A DNA stretch of 41,088 nucleotides from an uncultured Mollicutes bacterium (lineage in GTDB: Bacteria; Bacillota_I; Bacilli_A; Acholeplasmatales; Anaeroplasmataceae), in contig CAMWSQ010000002.1 of assembly GCA_947177025.1 (NCBI GenBank), positions 1-41,088 of the forward strand, written 5' to 3'. The notes beneath the pieces are model-generated. The model saw only the letters and a program-made list of their open reading frames with translations. It did not search any database and had not been told where the DNA came from. Numbering within the stretch: position 1 is the first letter of the stretch; every line of letters starts with the position of its first letter. The position numbers and the translations under genes were made by a program. Below are positions 37,570-41,088 of the stretch, one piece after another.

Positions 37570-39489
37570 ATGAAAAGCTTTTTGAAAAAAAGCTGTTATA
37601 AAATATGTTTACTCACTTCAGTTTTGCTCACAGTATTTAGTTTCGTGATGATATTATCCTGTGATAAAAAGGAACATATCCATTCCTTGAATCATATGAG
37701 TAGAATTGAACCAAATTGTTTAAATGAAGGGTGTATAGAATATTGGTATTGCAAGGAATGTGAAAAAGTATTTAGTGATTCCATTGCCAAAACAGAGATT
37801 TTGCTATCTTCCACTAGATTGCCAAAGCTTGAGCATGTGATTGTGGAGAGTGAAGGCGTTCTTCCTTTATGTGAAGAAGTAGGAAAAACTGCTGGCAAAT
37901 ATTGTTTAAATTGCAATCAAATCTTTGAAAATGCAGAGGATATTCCTGAAATAGGACATAGATATGATAGCACTCAATATACTTGGAAGTGGAATGATTT
38001 TACATCTGCTAAATTACAAATGAGTTGTTTAAATGATTCTTCACATATAAAAGAGTATGATGCAACAATTACAAGTACAACAATTGAACCGACTTGTGAT
38101 AGTTCAGGCAAAACTATGTATACAGCAAGTGTAGTTGTTGATAATTTCGCATATTTTGATTCCAAGGAGGAATTATTACTGCCTTTAAATCATCAGTTTG
38201 ATTTGGATAACATTCATTGGATTTGGAATGGGGAAACTAAAGTCTATGTCCAAATGGATTGTAATCTAGACACGAATCATTCTATAATTTATGAGGCAGA
38301 TGTTTTGGTTGAAACTCTAGAACCGACTTGTACAGAATCTGGATTAAAAACGTCTACAGCATCGATTACTATTGAAGGAAAAACCTTTACAAATCAAAAA
38401 GAGGAAGTGCTTCCTGTAACTGGACATGCCTATGATTATGATCATCCAATTTGGATATGGGATGACATTGAAAATGCATCCATTCAGTTTCTCTGTAAGA
38501 ATGACTTAAGTCATCAAGATATATATGAAGCATCCATTGAAGAAGAAACAATTCCTGCAACCTGTATGACTCCTGGAAGTACAATTTATACAGCATATGT
38601 AAGCTTTGGTGACTCCAGATATTCCTATGAAAAAACATATTCTTTACCTTTAGATTTAGATAATCATGAATGGGATTATGATTCTATAGAATGGGAATGG
38701 AAATCCAATATAGATGAGTATTATGCTACAGCAACAGTTTATTGTGGTTGTGGTGCAGAAAGTAAATCAGAGGAAGCTTATGTAACAAGTGACATTGTAT
38801 ATTCAACCTTCCAACAGGAGGGAGTGAGTATATTTAAAGCGTATGCATTTGGAAACCATCAGGAAAAGAATATTATTTTACCAATAAAACAAGAGGTAAG
38901 TACAGAAACAGAATTTTTGGAGGCCATTCAAAATACATCCTTTGATCTTACTTTTACAGAGGATCTTACCTTAACAGAAGAGGTTATATTAGAAGCTGAA
39001 GTTGCAAATATTGATTTGAATGGACATACTCTTACAATTTCAGAAGGGAAACTAAGACTATGTGCAGAATTTTCAAAAATTCAAAATGGATATATAACCT
39101 TGGATGATGAAACCAAAGATTATGTTTTATTTATTAAGAATGGAACAAATGTCTTGTTGGAAAATTTAAGTATAACAGGTGGCATTGAGATAGAGGATTC
39201 TTTTGTAATTATAAAAAATGTCGCATTAAATGCAACAACCTCATATGCAATTCATGCGAGTCAAAAAGCAGAAGTGCTTTTAATAAGTGATTCATCAAAG
39301 AATTTTCTATTTCGACCGTATTTCACAAATACGATAGTATCAAAGAATGGATCAGGAAATAACAATATGTACTATTATATTGAAGAAGGAAGTCAGATTC
39401 ATCTGAATTCTATTGAACATAAATCTAAAACAGACGCAGCACTCTATGACCCTAGTGGCATAGCTCCAATAGAGGCCCAGGCACCATAG
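37570..39489 (+). CDS. Lipoprotein with Cys/His-rich and Trp-rich repeats and a beta-helix-like C-terminus
   Basis: Lipobox MILSC; repeated xIWxW...C..D.SH...EA.....T..PTC...G...YTA units; C-terminal NIDLNGHTLTI...IQNGYITL...LLENLSITGGIEI pattern. ATG 37570 with aggggag. Confidence 0.75.
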   Translation: MKSFLKKSCYKICLLTSVLLTVFSFVMILSCDKKEHIHSLNHMSRIEPNCLNEGCIEYWYCKECEKVFSDSIAKTEILLSSTRLPKLEHVIVESEGVLPLCEEVGKTAGKYCLNCNQIFENAEDIPEIGHRYDSTQYTWKWNDFTSAKLQMSCLNDSSHIKEYDATITSTTIEPTCDSSGKTMYTASVVVDNFAYFDSKEELLLPLNHQFDLDNIHWIWNGETKVYVQMDCNLDTNHSIIYEADVLVETLEPTCTESGLKTSTASITIEGKTFTNQKEEVLPVTGHAYDYDHPIWIWDDIENASIQFLCKNDLSHQDIYEASIEEETIPATCMTPGSTIYTAYVSFGDSRYSYEKTYSLPLDLDNHEWDYDSIEWEWKSNIDEYYATATVYCGCGAESKSEEAYVTSDIVYSTFQQEGVSIFKAYAFGNHQEKNIILPIKQEVSTETEFLEAIQNTSFDLTFTEDLTLTEEVILEAEVANIDLNGHTLTISEGKLRLCAEFSKIQNGYITLDDETKDYVLFIKNGTNVLLENLSITGGIEIEDSFVIIKNVALNATTSYAIHASQKAEVLLISDSSKNFLFRPYFTNTIVSKNGSGNNNMYYYIEEGSQIHLNSIEHKSKTDAALYDPSGIAPIEAQAP

Positions 39490-39497
39490 AAATAAGA

Positions 39498-39527
39498 AAG
39501 AGAACAATTTAGTTCTCTTTTTTTTCT
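39498..39527 (+). terminator. Rho-independent terminator between convergent genes
   Basis: aagagaac aattta gttctctt followed by T-run. Confidence 0.7.
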
Positions 39528-40066
39528 TCTTCATTTCGGCTTACTAGTTTTAAGTAATTATAGGTACTTGTTAAAATGGTAATAAATATTGTGATGGTCG
39601 CAGTTCTATCCTCTCGCCCTAAGGTTGGTTCAATGAAATGTCTTTTTTGTTCATAGCGTAGATATTGATGTCTAGCAGTTGGATCAAATAGAATAACGAG
39701 AATTGTTGTTAATCCAATATCGAAGGTTGTTTCTACAGGAGTCAGCTCTATAGGATCATCATTCATCCAATAATCTACGATTTCAAAGACATAATCGTAG
39801 AATACAGTTGAAAAAGCAATTACTGCAATTGGATCTAGATAAATGATGAGAAGTCCTGTTAGCATTCCAGTAGCAACAGACGCGTAATATGCTGGAAGAG
39901 TACTCACCTGAATATCTTCAATAATGATAGATTCATTAAATAGAAAAAGTGAAATAAAAATATCAGATAAAAATTGGGATACTACACCCGTTTGAGCCCC
40001 ATTTAAAATATTGGGTAAGATATGACTTCTATCTAATTGTTTGTGATACTCTAAATTATATTGCAT
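39509..40066 (-). CDS. Hypothetical protein with hydrophobic segments
   Basis: Single 185-aa ORF with flanking terminator; no recognised family. Confidence 0.45.
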   Translation of the reverse strand: MQYNLEYHKQLDRSHILPNILNGAQTGVVSQFLSDIFISLFLFNESIIIEDIQVSTLPAYYASVATGMLTGLLIIYLDPIAVIAFSTVFYDYVFEIVDYWMNDDPIELTPVETTFDIGLTTILVILFDPTARHQYLRYEQKRHFIEPTLGREDRTATITIFITILTSTYNYLKLVSRNEEEKKEN

Positions 40067-40112
40067 ACAAAATCTACCTTTATTTTTATATTATTCTTTA
40101 AAAATTGACAAT

Positions 40113-40133
40113 TTTAGGCTATAATATCCTAAA
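40113..40133 (+). promoter_or_regulatory. 21-bp palindrome covering the -10 of the XRE gene (candidate autoregulatory operator)
   Basis: TTTAGG C TAT A ATA T CCTAAA; nine of ten positions pair; includes TATAAT at 40120-40125. Confidence 0.6.
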
Positions 40134-40145
40134 GGAGTGGTTTTC

Positions 40146-40349
40146 ATGAGAAATTCTTTATATGATTTACGTAAAAGTCGAAAATATACTCAAGAAGAAT
40201 TAGCTAAGCTGCTTGGTGTAACAAGACAAACCATTATATCCATTGAACAAGGGAAATACATTGCTTCTTTACCACTTGCTTTAAAAATGGCAAAAATATT
40301 TGATGTTCCGCTAGAACAAATATTTGATTTGGAAGAAGGTGAGTATTAA
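40146..40349 (+). CDS. XRE family transcriptional regulator
   Basis: LYDLRKSRKYTQEELAKLLGVTRQTIISIEQGKYIASLPLALKMAKIFDVPLEQIF; ATG 40146 with aaaggag. Confidence 0.92.
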   Translation: MRNSLYDLRKSRKYTQEELAKLLGVTRQTIISIEQGKYIASLPLALKMAKIFDVPLEQIFDLEEGEY

Positions 40350-40801
40350 TGGATTCAAGAGAGAAATTAAAAAAAGGAATAAAAACAAGATTGATAGTAA
40401 TGAGCTTATCAACATTATTGCCTATCATTTTACTAATTGTATTTAATTTACCTTTTTTCAAAAAAGAGTTTAAGGTATATGGAGATTTATTTTTCTTACG
40501 TTATGCAATTTTTGTGTTGCTAGAAGGGTATATCGGATTTAAAATTTATCGTTATATACGTTTTTTCTGTGATCAAGAATATGCCGATTTCTTTGCCTTA
40601 AGAAAAACAGATGAGCGTTTAAACTTTATTCGTCTTAAAACAAACGCAATGGTAATTAAGATTTTCATTTATGTTTGTGGAATAGCATTAATTATTGCAG
40701 GCTTCTTTAATGCGTTTGTATTTTACACATTATTAAGTATATTGTGTGCAGTACTAGTAATTTATTTATTTGTATATATCTATTATTCTAGAAAATATTA
40801 A
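40349..40801 (+). CDS. Membrane protein of unknown function (contains a DER motif)
   Basis: TAATG overlap with the XRE gene; TM segments; ALRKTDERLNFIRLKTNAMVIKIFIYVCGIALI. Confidence 0.6.
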   Translation: MDSREKLKKGIKTRLIVMSLSTLLPIILLIVFNLPFFKKEFKVYGDLFFLRYAIFVLLEGYIGFKIYRYIRFFCDQEYADFFALRKTDERLNFIRLKTNAMVIKIFIYVCGIALIIAGFFNAFVFYTLLSILCAVLVIYLFVYIYYSRKY

Positions 40802-40875
40802 AATTTAGAAATTAGAATATTTAGTTTGGATTAATGAGTTTGGGGGAGATGATAAATATTTGTATAAAGAAAAAT

Positions 40876-40907
40876 AAGAGTTTTTTAATAAGAAACTCTT
40901 TTTTGTT
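40876..40907 (+). terminator. Rho-independent terminator
   Basis: aagagttt ... aaactctt followed by ttttgttt. Confidence 0.7.
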
Positions 40908-40930
40908 TACAAAACTCAACAAAATGTTGG

Positions 40931-40959
40931 TTGTAAAACAAAAAAAAGCATACTATAAT
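40931..40959 (+). promoter_or_regulatory. Promoter of the truncated lipoprotein gene
   Basis: TTGTAA 40931-40936, 17-bp spacer, TATAAT 40954-40959. Confidence 0.6.
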
Positions 40960-40982
40960 CAATTCGATTAGGAGGATAAAAA

Positions 40983-41088
40983 ATGAAAAAGAGATATTTA
41001 ATATTTGTATTATGTGCCTTTTTTACAGTATTCGGATTAGCATCTTGTAAGACAGATAAAAAAGATGATGACAAGACTGATCAAGTAG
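40983..41088 (+). CDS. Lipoprotein, N-terminal fragment (runs off the window)
   Basis: MKKRYLIFVLCAFFTVFGLASCKTDKKDDDKTDQV; lipobox LASC; RBS taggagg. Confidence 0.7.
   Translation, partial: MKKRYLIFVLCAFFTVFGLASCKTDKKDDDKTDQV

Noticed and set aside
40105-40125. TTGACA followed by TATAAT as a consensus promoter for the 40146 XRE gene
   Set aside because: Spacer is only 9 bp; these two hexamers cannot be one sigma-A promoter. Only the -10 was kept.

Overview
AT-rich Gram-positive (Firmicutes/Tenericutes-like) chromosomal window. TGA behaves as a stop and all W codons I read are TGG, so the standard bacterial code fits. Housekeeping backbone: ssb 3' end (DDDLPF tail), rpsR, a gdpP-rplI fusion, dnaB, prfA and mfd. 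Between rpsR and gdpP lie a TetR regulator with a divergent Ntn-hydrolase, a MATE transporter, an SsuA/ThiY-like ABC importer, and a membrane protein followed by a 1181-aa BspA/InlB-repeat protein. Downstream of mfd are a polysaccharide deacetylase, a small HU-like ORF, PAP2 and GNAT genes. An accessory block (about 22.0-34.5 kb) follows: a tyrosine recombinase, two giant repeat lipoproteins (BspA-like LRR; InlB/Cys-rich/GLUG), a Gp37/Gp68 (DUF5131)-like protein, a methyltransferase and a membrane protein. The window ends with a membrane protein-XRE-NatAB-like operon, a third Cys/His-repeat lipoprotein, an orphan minus-strand ORF, an XRE-membrane protein pair and a truncated lipoprotein. The strongest lead is a 24-bp imperfect inverted repeat (21/24) flanking 81 bp, located between the recombinase and the BspA-like lipoprotein. 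Its right arm contains a TATAAT placed to drive the lipoprotein gene, so it is a candidate invertible promoter (phase switch). Other leads are the gdpP-rplI fusion with a well-formed internal Shine-Dalgarno, matching hairpins bounding the accessory block, a G9 tract abutting a consensus promoter, and palindromes over XRE promoters. No database search was possible; all family calls are by motif recognition.
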